DNA of 64,000 bases, taken from assembly GCA_007922195.1 (NCBI GenBank), contig ML682003.1:5089018-5153017 (forward strand), read 5' to 3'. The stretch comes from Podocnemis expansa (taxonomy: Eukaryota > Chordata > Testudines > Podocnemididae). Positions within the stretch are counted from its first letter, which is position 1. Each line of letters begins with the position of its first letter. The translations under genes were made by a program, and so were the position numbers. The notes under the pieces are model-generated. The model was given only the letters and a program-made list of their open reading frames with translations, was not told the origin of the DNA and ran no database searches. Positions 1 through 13,400 of this stretch are shown here, one piece after another.

Positions 1-1020
1 AGCAAGAGACAGCCACCTCAGTCCCCCCTTCCCCCACATCTGTCCTGTTGTTCAAACAGTCTCTATGCCTCCCCTCTGAGTCCATATTTCTTTGGGCTTC
101 TCTCAATCACATGAAAAGGACTGAGGTCACTGGCAAGCAAACTTTCTGTTTTTTATCAATAGACCCAATGAAGAAAAGAAAAAACTTTGAACACCCCCTT
201 ATTCCACCATTTCTGGTTTCTGGAGATTGCAGTTATTTTTGCAAATCAGGACTTGCCTCTTTCTACAGTGGGTTGAGAATTCCCTTGCTTGCAACAAAAG
301 TTGTAACTAGTAAGAAACTGTTTCCAGAGATTTTTTTTACTGATAAAAAGAGAAGAGCCTAGCAAATAGTTCTAGTAGCAGCCTGTGTTAGAAAGTATGA
401 TATGTTTTCTACAATTAGAAAGTCTAAATAATAGAATAAAATACAACTCAGGGATGTATCTAGTGGATGGAGAAGTTTAAGCTGTACACAGACCTGGCCT
501 TGCAGGAGGATGACTTAACTTTACTGGGTAAAAAGGTAAAGACGTCTGTAATGCACTAAAGGGAGCAGAACCTGGAGGGACTTGGACTGGCTCAGCAGCA
601 GACAGGATCTTCCAGGACCTTTCTTTCTAGCTTGGCCTTGGCTCTCTTCTCCTGCCCCTGTCTCAGCACTTCCATCTCATTTGTCTACCCAGTCACTCCC
701 CCACCACCATTTGCAAAGAGCTCCCACAACACACTCCAGGCTACTACATGCAATTTTAAAGACTTGACATATTTCCTGATTTGAGACATGAGGATGACAT
801 GTAGGATCACCCTCTGCATTTTCTATGTAAGTGATCTCAAATCAGAAGTGTAGATTTCGGAGATGCAATAGAAGCCTCAAAAGAAAGGATAAAAGTCATG
901 AGGGATTCCCACCCACCCCCACACCCCCCACAGCCATGGTCACTGTTCAGTTTTCAGGCAGTAGCTGTTTTTTCTCAATGGAGGGTCACCACATGACAGA
1001 GAGGTCTACTTGATACCGGC
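1..1020. other. Intronic/flanking sequence without recognisable gene
   Basis: No F-type lectin A exon and no other conserved coding segment is visible on either strand. If the gene continues upstream this is intron. The stretch around 900-1020 may be decayed LINE sequence leading into the CR1 fragment that follows. Confidence 0.5.
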
Positions 1021-1024
1021 TACC

Positions 1025-1250
1025 AATAAACCATCAAGCCATTGCTCAGTACCTGTTGGATCTGATGCTCTAACCAGCTTTCTGTCCACAGTAGGAGACT
1101 GTATCTAAACCTTTGGTAAAGTCAGAGTGTATCAAACCTATTGTTTCCACCACCTCCACAGAGCCAGTCGTCTCATCAGAGAAGATAATCAGTGTGGTCA
1201 GGCATGGCCCATGGTGAATCCATGCCAATTGTTTTGTCTTCTTGGTTTCT
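1025..1250 (-). repeat. CR1 LINE fragment in lectin intron (copy shared with unit 2)
   Basis: Reads as the reverse strand of a CR1 reverse-transcriptase segment (the reverse complement carries the tract around 'ggagactgtatctaaacctttg' in + orientation). The same segment precedes exon B2 at about 12406-12690, and the equivalent CR1 region recurs in the longer CR1 at 42.1-42.4 kb. About 60 bases present in the unit-2 copy are missing here. Confidence 0.7.
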
Positions 1251-1261
1251 GCTCTTCTTAG

Positions 1262-1422
1262 CTGTGGGACCATCACCGATGTCAGAGCTGGATCAATCAG
1301 CACCATCTGCTGCAACGGCATGCAAGGCCGCTATGTCACCATCATGATTCCAGCCAGGGAGGAGTATCTGACGCTATGTGAGGTCGAGGTTGTAGCTCAG
1401 GGCTGTGCCCCACTGCCAGGGG
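1262..1422 (+). CDS. F-type lectin exon B1 (second half of an upstream domain)
   Basis: Acceptor ...cttcttag before 1262 and donor gtaagg after 1422. It encodes CGTITDVRAGS...CEVEVVAQG, the C-terminal strands of an F-type lectin domain, followed by a short linker with one Cys (GCAPLPG). The first base completes a codon begun in the preceding A exon, which must lie upstream of the window; no A exon is visible in 1-1261. The exon ends in phase 1, exactly what exon A1 needs. Confidence 0.85.
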
Positions 1423-4400
1423 GTAAGGAGCTGACATAGCCTGAAAGGAAGCGTTTCATTTATGTCATGTCCCGTCCCTTCTGCCTCAACCTCTGTCTAG
1501 TGAGAAACCAGAAACCCTGAGAGACTCTTCCCCTCCCACTGCTGACCTAGGCATGGGCTACAGAGCTGGAGGGGAGATGGGAGCGACTCCAGCTGAACAG
1601 TCTGCCCCACCCCTGCCCTGGAGAACAGCTCCGTGTGGGTGTGGGACATCGGGGGGGCTAAGAGAGCCTCTGTCTGGGCTGAGACCCCAGCACTGACCTG
1701 TTGTCACTCCTGTTCCCAGGGGCATGGCTCCCAGCATGGACCTGGCTCCCATATAGTGACCAGTTTGTCTCAAACTGCTGGGAAGTGGTGCTGGCTGCAT
1801 CTGGAATAAAGGCTATCTAGATCCCCCAGGAATGGACAACTCTAAGCTCCCTCTTCTTGCCCTCTCATTCCAGCTCAGAACTTGGCGCTGGGGCGCCCGG
1901 CCAATCAGTCCTCCACGCAGAACAACAATGTGGCTGGGAACGCTGTGGATGGGCAACGCAATGGGAGCTTGGCACTAGGCTCCTGCAGCCACACCAAAGA
2001 CGATGCAGAGCCGTGGTGGATTGTGGACTTGGGCTCTGAGTATTCAATCTCTGCAGTGATCGTGAAGAACAGGGAGGACTGCTGTGAGGAGAGACTCAAG
2101 GGGGCCCAGATCCATGTGGGAAACTCCCTGGTGGACCATGGCAAGCAGAACCCTTTGTGAGTTGCTTCTCCATCAAATGCAGTGAGACAACTCCTCCCAG
2201 GTCAGACAAACGGGTCTTCTTGCCACCCAGGCCAGGGATGGTCTGTTCTGCTTGGAGCTGCCCAGGGGGTGGGAGCACTGTGCTGGTAGTGTTCTCAGCT
2301 CCTTAATGGATGCAAAGAACATGTCACTGGGCACCGGGACCCTTGCTGGGCAATCCAAGGTGGCACCACTCCCCCCAGGCCCTGTCCTGTTCTCTCTGTC
2401 CTCACAGCTCTTACTTGTGTAGAATCATCATATACAGGGCAACGCAAACAGATTTTTCTGAGGGCAATGGATTTCTAAGGTCAGATTGACGGGGATCCCA
2501 CAACCTCGCTTGGTAACCCACTATCCGTACAGTCATACTTCTTTTCCTGATGTCTAACCTTAATCTTCCTTGAAGGACATTACTTCTTGTCCTACTGTCT
2601 GTGAACATGAAAAGCAACTGATCACTGTTTTGTTTCTAACAGCGTGGTCTGCTGGTTAAAAGACCCAGCAGCAGCTCTTACTGACCAGATATGGAACTGT
2701 GGTTGTGTCCTTGCCACAGATATCTCTGGTGGACTCTTAGAGAATCAAATGAGGCTTGAGATTACATCAGGGTTTCTAGCCATCAGGGAGCTGAAGTTGT
2801 GGAACGGCCTCCCAAGAGGAGCAGTGGGGGCACAAAAGCTTGTTGGTTTCAAGATATAGATTGATAAGTGTATAGAGGGAATGGTAATTTGTCAATTAAG
2901 TGATATTTGATTCCTAATAGTAAATATGTCCAATGTCCTGTTATGGGACGTTATATTGGGTGGGCTCTAAGTTACTACAGAGAATTCCTTCCAAAGTGTC
3001 TGGCTCGTTGCCCACAAGCTCAGGTTTTATTTATCAGCATATTTGGGATCAGGATAGAATTCCCCCCAGAGCAGAAGAGAATCGTAGAAGATTGGGGTTG
3101 GAATGGGCCTCAGAATATCATTTAGTCCAGTGGTTTTCAAACTTAGGGTTGGGACCCAGTACTGGGTCACAATGCCTCAGGCACTGGGTCATGGCACCCC
3201 CTGCTGCTGCCACCAAAACACTGGAATGCATTTCTCAAAGATGTAAGTCTTGGGTTGCCAACATTCAGGGGCATTGTTACGGTGGGGCCAGTAAGGCACA
3301 GGCCCTGCATCTCTGGCCCCAGCTAGCCAGAAATGGCCTCATCGGGCTCCAGGCCACTCCTGGAAAGCATGGATGGCTCCTGCCGCACATGGGGCCTGAT
3401 CTGGGTTCAAGCCTCCTGAAAGGGTCTTGAAGCTGAGGACAATCCATGCCACTCATGGAAAGCAGCAAGGACAGTCCCCGAGTGGCAGAGACCATCCCTG
3501 CTGCTTGTAAAAAGTGGCATGGACCATCCCTGGTTGGCTTCAAGCCCCATGCAGGAGGCTCAAAGCTGGATTGAGCCCATGCGCCGCCGGATCGGGCCCA
3601 CTTGTTGGGGGGCATGTGCCCCACATCTTGGCCCCCTCTAGAATTGCCCCTGCCAATGTTCATGATTTTTTTCAACTAGGTCCCAAGGAAAAAAGTTTGC
3701 TGAACACTGACCTAGTCCCACTCCCTGCAGGACCAATTGCAACTAAATAATCCCAGCGGTTGGTTACTTACCAGTAACCATCTTTCTTCGAGATGGGCTG
3801 CTCACATACATTCAGTTACAGGTGTCTACATGCCACAGCGCACGGTAGCTCAGAAAGTCTTTAGCATTAGCCTGTCAGGTCAGGGCACACGGCCAACGCC
3901 CCCTGCACACCGTGACTGTGGCTATATAGGTGACCGTGACCCTGACTCTCCCAGTCCCATATACCTTTGCCAACTCCGTTAGCGGGGAGAGTGGGAGGGA
4001 CCTGAATGTATGTGAGCAGCCCATCTCAAAGAAGGACGGTTACGGTGAGTAACCAATCGTTCTCCTTAGAGCACTGCTCACATCATTCAGTTATAGGTGA
4101 CTGCTAGCCGTACCCGAGGATGGTGGGAGGAGTTACAATCTACTCACACTAAGTACAGCTTTACCCACAGCAGCAGCATCTCTAGCCTGTTGGGCAATGG
4201 CGTAGTGCGTTGTGAAGGTATGTATTGACGACCACGTAGCGGCCCTGCAGATCTCTTGGATCGGGACCTTAGCAAGTAAGGCCGTGGAAGACGCCTGAGC
4301 TTTGGTAGAGCGGGCTCTCAGTTTCTGGGAGAGGCGTGTTTGACCTTCCATAGCAGTCTTTAATACAGTTCACAATCCATTTGGAGATGCACTGAGAGGA

Positions 4401-7400
4401 TACTGGAGAGCCTCTCAGGCGTTCAGCAACCGCCACAAACAATTGGGAGGTCTTGTGGAAAGATCGTGTGCACTCGATATAGATTAGGAGCGCTCTCCTC
4501 ACATCCAGGGTGTGCCACCGTCTCTGGTTTTCTGTCACCTGAGGGTCTGGATAGAAGACCGGCAGGCAAATTTCTTGATTCATGTGGAACCTTGGGCAAG
4601 AACGAGGGGTGGTGACGCAGGACCACCTTGTCTGGGAAGAAAACCGTATATGGGGGTTCAGAGGACAGGGCTTGTAACTCTGAGACCCTTCTAGCCGAGG
4701 TGATTGCTACCAGGAAAGCCACCTTCCAGGACAGTATGAGCAAAGTGGCTGAGTCCAAGGCTTCATAGGGCTGCTCTGTTAGACCCCATAGCACGATGTT
4801 CAAAGCCCACTGAGGGGGGGGTTTACAAGGGTGGGGAAAAAGCTTTTCCACCCCCTTCAGGAACCTATGAGAGATGGGGTGTGAAAAGAGTGGAGCCCCA
4901 TCTACTCTTTGGTGAAAGGCCGAAATTCCCCGCCAAGTAGACTTTTAATGAGGACAGGGATAGGCCTTTCTCTCTTAAATCAAGAAGGTAGTCTAAAGTT
5001 GCCTGAATTGGTGCAGAGGTAGGGTCTATGTCTTTGTCACGGCACCAAGTGGAAAAATGGTTCCATTTTGCCATGTAGGTGGAGCTGGTGGAGGGTTTCC
5101 TGCTACCAGCCAGGACCTTCTTAACCCTATCAGGGCAGCACCTCTCTTGCTCACTGAGCCAGAGAGCATCCAGGCTGTCAGGTGCAGGAGGCCTGGGTCT
5201 GGGTGCCGAAGGCGGCCCGAGTTCTGTGTTAGGAGGTCCGCCCACTGTGGGAGGCAGAGCGGGGTCCTCACGGACATGTCCTGTAGGAGTGGAAACAGTG
5301 TTGTCTAGGCCAGTCCAGGGCTATCAAAATGATGTGTGCCCCATCTGCGACGACCTTCAATAGCACCCTGTCGATCAGAGGGATTGATGGGAAAGCATAC
5401 ATTAGGACCCCCGACCAATTGAGGAGGAAGGCATCGCTGAGAGAACCCTCCTCCCGACCTTGAAGGGAGCAGAATAGGGGACATTTGCAATTTTGCTCCG
5501 TGGCGAACAGGTCCCCCTGTGGGTTTCCCCATCTCTTTATCAGCAGGGAAAATACCTCATTGTGGAGGGACCACTCGTGATTCGCAAGGGGTTTCCTGCT
5601 AAGTGAGTCCGCTAGGCCATTGTCTACCCCGGACAGGTGGGAGGCAGTCAGTGTGAAGTGATGATCTATCACTAACTGCCAAAGCTTGGTCTCCTCCTCA
5701 CATAGAGCCGAGAAGCGGGACCCCCCTGACAGTTCATATAAAACACAGCCGCTGTATTGTCTGTGAGGACCTGGACCATCCTGCCGCGGATCTGGTTGAG
5801 GAAGGTCATGCAGGCCAGTCTGATACCCTGAGCTCCTTCACATTTATGTGGAGGAGTCTGTCCTCGGGGTTCCAAACACCCTGCGTGGAGAGGCCCCCGG
5901 ACAGGTGGGCTCCCCAACCTGAGTCCGAAGCATCTGTTATCAAGGTCACTGTGGGCTTGGACTCCCTGAACGGGATACCTCCCATCATGAAGCTGGGGTC
6001 CTTCCAGATTTAGAGGGACTCCAGGGCATATTGGGGGACTGAGAGTACCTTGTCCAGACAGTCTCTCTCTGGCCGGAAACTTGTGGCGAACCAGAGTTGG
6101 AACGGTCTCATCCATAGGCAAGCTGTTCAGATTACCGAGGTTGCAGCCGCCGTGTATCCCAAGAGCTGCATGCACCAGCGTGCTGTGGTCAAACCGGGCG
6201 CTTGCAGTTCCGTGATGATGGTGCAAATGGACTGAAATCTTGACAGGGGCAAGGACGCTGTGCCCTGTCAAGCGTTTAAATGTGCCCCAATGAATTCTAT
6301 GTCCTGAATGGGGCAAAGCTTTGACTTCTTTGAGTTTATGTGGAAGCCCAGGAACTCGCACAGTTTCACTACCAGGTCAACATGGTTTTGCACTTGTCGA
6401 CTTGACTTGCCCACTATGAGCCAATCATCTAGGTAGAGGTAGATTCTTATGCCCCTCCTGCGTAGAAATGCTGCAACCGGTGCCACACATTTTGTGAACA
6501 CGCTGGGAGCTAGCAATAACCTGAAGGGGAGAGCGGTAAATTGGTAGTGGTTTCATGCCACCACGAACCTGAGAAAACGTCTGTGGTGGGGTCGGATGGC
6601 TATGTGAAAGTAAGCGTCCTTTAGGTTGAGGGTTGCGAACCAGTCTCCTGGGGACAGGGAGGGAGCAATCTGGGGCAGGGAAACCATGCGGAACTTTATT
6701 CTCTTTATGTGCTTGTTGAGTGCTCTGAGGTCTAGAATAGGCCACAGGTCCCCATTGGGTTTGGGGACCAGGAAGTAGCAGGAGTAGAACCCTTTGCCAC
6801 GCTCCCATTTGGGAACCTTTTCTGTGGCCCTGAGGGAGAGTAGCTTTTGGCATTTGACCTCGAGCCTGCCCAGCAGTTCCGGATTCTGTGATGCTATATG
6901 AGGGGGTGGTTTCCTGTCCCGAGGGATTGAGAGGAACTGGATGCGGTATCCTCACGCCACCGTGTCAAGAACCCACTGGTCTGACGTGATGTGGATCCAC
7001 CATGGGGCAAAGTGGTGGAGGCGGTGGGAGGAGAACAGGGGCTCTGGAATGCTGCCCTCTAGGGGACCATCAAAAATGCTGCTTATCGCCCAATGAGCAG
7101 TCCAATCCCTGCCCACACCATCCAGACTGCGAGGCGCTGAGCTTCCCCCCTTTACCTGATCAGCTCTTGTCTTTGTCCAGGTCCCCAAGATGACATTGGG
7201 GGAACTGGAGGGATCTCGGAAACTGAGTCTGCAGTTGCAGCTGCTGCTTCAGTTGCTGTAACTGCTGCTGGAGCTGCTGATGCAGTCTCGAGGAGCACCT
7301 AATGGGTTGTGGAGTGTATATTCTGAGGGATTGGAGTGTGGCCCTCAGGTCCTTCATACCATGCAGCTTCGCGTCTGTGGAAGATGCAAAGAGGTCAGGG

Positions 7401-10400
7401 CCTTCAAAGGGGAGGTCCTGAATAATCTGCTGCATCTGCATGGAGAGGCCGGAGCTTTGGAGCCAGGCTAACTGGTGCATAACAACTGAGGATGCCATTG
7501 TGCGGGCCGCCGTATCCACTGCATCCCAGGTTCCTGCTAGTGCATCCCTGGATACCCTTTCTCCTTCGTCCAGCATTACCTCGAAGTCTCTCAGGCGCTC
7601 CTCGGAGACGGCCATGCGAAGGTTTCCCATGGCCTCCCACAAGTTGAAGATGTATCACGTCATTGGGGCTGAGTGGTTTGAGATACACAGCTGGATGGCA
7701 GCGGACGAGTCAACCTTCCTGCCCAGAAGGTCAAGCTTCTTCGCCTCACTGCTCTTGGGCGTGGAGCTCGGGTGGCCCTGCCTCTCCCATCGGTTTACTG
7801 CATCAACCACCAGGGATCCCGGGGTGGGGTGATGGAACAGGAAGAAGAATCCTTCTGGGGAGACAGAGTATTTCTTATCCACCACTTTAGACACTGCCGG
7901 GATCAAGGAAGGTGTTTGCCAGCATTCTTGAACGATGCGAAATACCCTGGAATGCAAGGGGATTGTGACCTTAGCTGGAGGGGCTATACGGCACATGTTG
8001 AAAAGGGAGTCATCTTCCTTTTGGATTACCCCCAGGTTCGGCTTTAGGTTTGCCCCCATGCGGCAGAGGAGGTCCTGCTCGACGTGGGGATCTCCCTCGT
8101 GATCGGCGGACATGTCAATTAGGTGCTCATCAGGTAATGAGGAGGATTGGGCCCTGGATCTGCTACATTGTGTGGAATCAGGGTCAGATTCGTCGTTGGA
8201 GAAATCTGAGGACTCCGGGAATGGCGACCGGGCGTAGCAGGAGGAGACATTGTCTGTTGTCGCTTTCAGCCAATTGAGGGTCCACTCATTGTGTGGCAAC
8301 CTCGTTAGCGGCGTAGGAGCCATGGGGGGAGCAGAGACTTCTCCCAATGGTCGTGGTCTCCTCGAGCTTGGTGATACAGAGCTCTGTTGAAGCCACTTTC
8401 TCGGACGCTCCGCCTGGGGAGGATGGAAGGGGTCTTTGGAGGACGATCTGGAAGAACTCCCCCCCGGCGTCTGGGAGTCCAGTACAGAGAGCTCCTCGGA
8501 GGAGCAATGGAGCAGGGTTTCTTGCTCCTCTGTGCCCAACTGAGATAGCAGAGGAGGGCTCAGAGGTGCAGCACTTGGACCTGGTGTCGGGCTAGTTGAT
8601 GGGACCAGGTTGGAGAAGGGCATAGAGCTGCGTGACGGTACCAGTATCGGCGTCGTGGTTGTCGGTGCCAGGTCTGACGGTACCGGAAGTGACGACACCA
8701 GAAGTAGCGGCACTGGTGATGGTGCCGGGTCCAGCAGTACCGGGCTTGTCGGCAGTACCGTAGGGAGCGTACCAGGCCTTACGCTGCCAAAGAGGACGCA
8801 GCCACTTTGGTCCTCTTCTGCCCCGAAGCTGGGTTTGAGTGCCCTTGACGGGGCGTTGGGGTTGCCTGCACCGGTGCCCTTCTTGGGGCGGCTGAGAGGC
8901 TACCCAGTGACCAGCAAGGTCAGTGCCGAGGTAGTACTGTAGCAGGTCAGGATTTTGAGCCTGGTACCAATGATCAGCGGGGATCTTGAGCCTGGGCCAA
9001 TCGAGGGTCCGGCGGAGCACTAGTGGGTCGGCCGGTGTCGGGGGTGGCAGCTCCACTCCCCGAAATCGAGAGGAGGCGACGCTCTCTTTCCAGCCTAGTC
9101 CTTTGCTTGAAGGATCGCCAAATGGAGCACTCCGTCGTAAGATGGGACTCACCCAGGCAAGCAAGACATTTCTCGTGCGGGTCGTCCATCAGAAAAGCCT
9201 TGCAGCATCCTAAGCACGGCTTGAAACCTGGCATTTCGAGTTTCACGCAAAAGACAGGCACTTGCATTTAGCAAGATAATGCTGATCCAAACCAATGCTG
9301 ATGGCAGAAAAACGAACTGGGAGGGTCAGAGTCATGGTCACCTATATAGCCGCAGTCATGGCGTGGAGGAGGCATTGGCTGTGTGCCCTGACCTGACAAG
9401 CTAATGCTAACGACTTTCCGAGCTACCGTGCGCTGCGTCATGTAAACACCTGTAACTGAATGATGTGAGCAGCACTTGAAGGAGAAGCAGGGTTTTGTCA
9501 AGTCAAGACATAAAAACCTCTAAGCACATAGATTCCATCACCTCTCTAGGTAACCTGTTCCATGCTTCACCATCCTCTTAGGGAAAAAGATTTTCCTAAC
9601 ATCCAGCTTAGCCCTTCCCCACTGAAACTTGAGAGTAGAGCTCCTTTTTTCTGTCACCTGGCAGCACTGCCTCATCAAAACCAAATAGTGTAGCTTGATT
9701 TATGGTTGTTTGGGGGTTATACACTTGCCAGTGGATCTGCTCACAAGACAGTGAGGATCTGGTTCTTGAATCAGGTTGCAGGAGAGTTTTTACAACAGGG
9801 GACTCAAACTCATGGCCCAAGGGCCACACACGGCCCTTAAAGTTCTTTCTAGCAGCCTGCAATGACACTATCACTATGAATATTTGTAATACCCTTCTAT
9901 GAAAAGGTTTTAGTGGTGTGGCCCTTGGGCTACTGTAGTAGTTCTCATGCAGCCCTCAGAGTGATTTCAGTTTGAGACCCCTGTTTTACAAGGACCCTCA
10001 GAGTGCACAGCACAAATACTTACACTAATGACCAATATGTATACTGTTACAAGCTTTTATTAAGGTAACATGAAATGACAGACAGCTGAGTAATTAAAAA
10101 GAAGTGAAGAGACACTGGAGAAAAAATTACCATCTTTTTCTAAGGTACATGTGATACATTTTATACTGTATGGTTTAGATTACTATATTCACACCTTTCC
10201 CTGATGACCTGAACAAGAGAGATGTCCAGTCCTTCGGTTTTGGGGTGTAGGGGTGGAAGCAGCAATAGAGCCAAGAACTGTAAAGCTGGGAAAGCTAAAA
10301 CTACCTCTAAACTAAAATGACCTTGTGACAGGCCACTGCCCAGATCTAATCCAGTGTGCTGCTGTGACCTCCCAATTCCCATCCTGAACCCTGATGCACC

Positions 10401-13400
10401 CCACTTTGCCAAGTGACCACTCACTCCTGAGTCAGTTCACTCTGGTCTCTGACATGCAACCAGTCCCTAGCCATGGGTGTGTGCCCTTGGGCTACTTGAG
10501 GATGGTCCTGCAGCAAGCACTCCCGGATCCACTTACCACACCAAAAGCCACTATCTACAGAGATTGGGACCCACTCCCAACCACCCTACAGTCTAGTCTG
10601 TCCATTTAACAAAGAAATGGATTGTGCCCAGCCTTCTTCACTCACACCCTCTAAAGATCAGACAACTTTAGCTAAAACAACTACTTGTTTATTGATCAGA
10701 GTATAATTCTAAGTGAGAATATGGCCAGTCGTGGCAGAAACACAATATAGATGTGTCAGAAGTGACCACAAGGAAATACAAGGTAAAACACGCATACTAC
10801 CCTGCTATTTCTACTGACTGACCTCACCGTCCAAGTTAATGCTCAAGGTGTGCAGCTGTCAGATGTTTGCACAGCCAGTCTCTGCCTGAGGCCAGGCAGG
10901 GCCCAGATCTTGCTTGAAGTTGTTTCAAGATGGAGAGTCCCAGCTCAAAAAACCTCAAATATTTCTAAGTGTTTTTCTTTGTCACCAAACTGCCTTGGCT
11001 CCTCCCTTTCTGGGTAGAGGTGATCCCTTTGTCTTGTTTGAGCCACCTCAATTAGCATATATTGGCTGCCTTTTCCAAGTAGTTGCTTGCTCACTGCTGC
11101 GGAGAGAGTTCCTTCTGTCATCCTCTCCCGTTAGCAATGGAAAACATGTTACACGTATGTACACATGCATGAAGCTGTAGGAAACATATCATCATGGTAA
11201 TTACGTAGAATAGGCTATGAGCATCCATAAAGAAAATGACATGGTGTAACGGGGACCAAATCATACAATCACAATGTACCAGTGAACAGGAAAATAATAC
11301 AGATCATAACCCAGGGTGCACAGGTGTGCATCGCGTGACAGACCAACGTTTTGTTTTAAGATACTTGAGAAACCAAAGAAAAAGCTGAAAGAAAGGAGCA
11401 GCTAGTGAACACATCTAGCCACACTGTTTTCCCTTCTTACACCCCAAACACTATGGCTCCTCCTTCCAGGTCCAAACTTGGCTTCTTCAGCTGCAAATTC
11501 TTGGGGTACCCCTTTCTTACAGGCTGGCAGGCTAATGCATATTAATGACATCCCCACCTCTATTCCAGAAGGTACCAGACAGGACACTCTTCCTTCCGCA
11601 TGTTATTGCTGGCCCTTCAGTGGGTTTTGTTGTACACTTGTGATGTTTGTTGTGGCATGACCTGGGCAGCCCCCCACTTTAATACCCACTCACTATCTCA
11701 AGTGATGAAGTCATAACCAAAGAAGTATTTATCTAGCCAGAAGGTCCCGGATATTTGTATATTTAGCTTTCACGCAGCGTGTCACCTGCAGGATACTGGG
11801 TCCCAGCTTTACTATCTGTACATTCATCTATGATTTTATTAGCATAAAACAGACACTTAAACCTATAAGGAAACTTCAGTTAAATGCACAAGTTCAATTA
11901 AATGCACAAGAAAAACTGTATGTGCAAGCAAGCAGGCTACTTCTATAGGCTACAATAGAGGGAAAGAATCACCTCCCCCCATGCTTCTATCAATACAGCC
12001 CAATGTGTCACTAGCTGTCTTGGCAATAAGGGAACATTGTCGGTTCCTATCCAGCTCCGTGTCCACTCTGACCCCAGGGCTCATTCCTGCAGAACGGCTG
12101 TGTGGCCAGTCGATCCCCAGTCTGTGCAAGGGCCTGGGACTCTTCTGTTCTAAGTGCATGACTCTGCACTTGGCCTTGTTGCACCTCATCAGGTTTCTTT
12201 TGGCCCAGTCCTTCAATTTATTGAGGACACTCTGGATCCTACCCCTGCCCTCCACCATAACTACCACTGCTCAGCCTAGTGTCATCCACAAACAGACAGG
12301 CTGCTATCGACCCCGTCCTCCAGGTCATTAATTAAGATGTTGAACAAAACTGGCTCCCACACCAACCCCTGGGACACTCTGCTTGATCCCAGCTGTCAAT
12401 CAGCCATCAAGCTGCTGATTAGTACCTGTTGGACCTAATGATCTAGCCAGCTTTCTATCCACCTTCTAGTCCATTCATCGAACGCCAACTTCTTTAACGT
12501 GCTAATAAGAACATGATGGGAGACTGTATCTAAACCTTTGCTAAAGCCAGAGGATATCACACCTACCACTTCCTCCACACCCACAGAGCCAGGCATCTCA
12601 TCACAGAACATAAATCAGTTTGTTCAAGCATGACTGGCTCTGGGTGAATCAGCGCTGATTGTTTTGTTATCTCGTTTTGTCTTCTTGGCTTCTGCTCATC
12701 TTAGCTGCAGGACCATCACCGATATCAGAGCTGGATCCATCAGCACCATCTGCTGCAACGGCCTGCGGGGCAGATACGTCACCGTCATCATCCCGGACAG
12801 AGTGGAGTATCTGACGCTGTGTGAGGTTGAGGTCATGGCTCAGGGCTGTGCCCCACCGCAAGGGGGTAAGGAGCTGGGGAGGGCTAGAATTCATTCAGTT
12901 ATCCCTCGCCAGTGCCTAACTGAGATGAAACCTTGGAGAGCACAGCTGGAGCCCCAGGATCCAGTCTGTAAAGGACTCACAGCAAAGATTGCTCACAGTT
13001 ATCATCCCACATTAAAATACTACTGCAAATAAACATAATAATGAACTTTATTATCTACTAACTTAAATCTTATCCCAAGAAAACAAAAATGAACTTAAAC
13101 AGAACAGTAAGAAACCCAAGAGCCCCAAAGTTTGAGTGGAGTCACCCATATCTCAGATGCAGTCTCTGTTCAAGTCCTTGAGTTGCAAAGAGCAGCAATC
13201 CTCTTCTTTGTTTTCAGGGATCTTAAGTAGGAATCCATGCAGTCCTTGCTTTCTCTTCTGGAGCCAACACCATGCAGTCAGGTTACTAGTTAAGCAGCTC
13301 CCAGTGACGTACGAGGGACCTCGGCTCAGAATGCTCCGAGGCGGGGGGAAAATATCTTGCTGTCCACTCCAGGCTCAGCTCCTCTTGCTCCAGCACTGAG

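Larger units (their letters stand above)
3758..9486 (-). mobile_element. DIRS1-type tyrosine-recombinase retroelement, degenerate
   Basis: A full-length but decayed DIRS element lies antisense to the lectin gene in its largest intron. Gene order on the - strand is gag, reverse transcriptase, RNase H, tyrosine recombinase, the DIRS order; no integrase or LTR is present. Inverted terminal repeats of about 190 bp (about 3805-3940 versus about 9330-9470) each hold a TATA-like ctatatag. An internal complementary region at about 4015-4120 carries sequence complementary to both outer ends, as expected for the circular DIRS intermediate. Reading frames are broken at many points, so it cannot move by itself. 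It inserted into a CR1 copy (cccagc | element | gcaggg) with no clear target duplication. Confidence 0.9.

Noticed and set aside
2641..2856. Additional lectin exon after A1
   Set aside because: The frame after 'ctaacag' lacks F-type lectin residues, and its end matches a LINE 3' tail.
9992..11940. Endogenous retrovirus call for this AT-rich stretch
   Set aside because: Only a reverse-strand poly(A)-like tract was seen; there are no paired LTRs, primer-binding site or polymerase motif.
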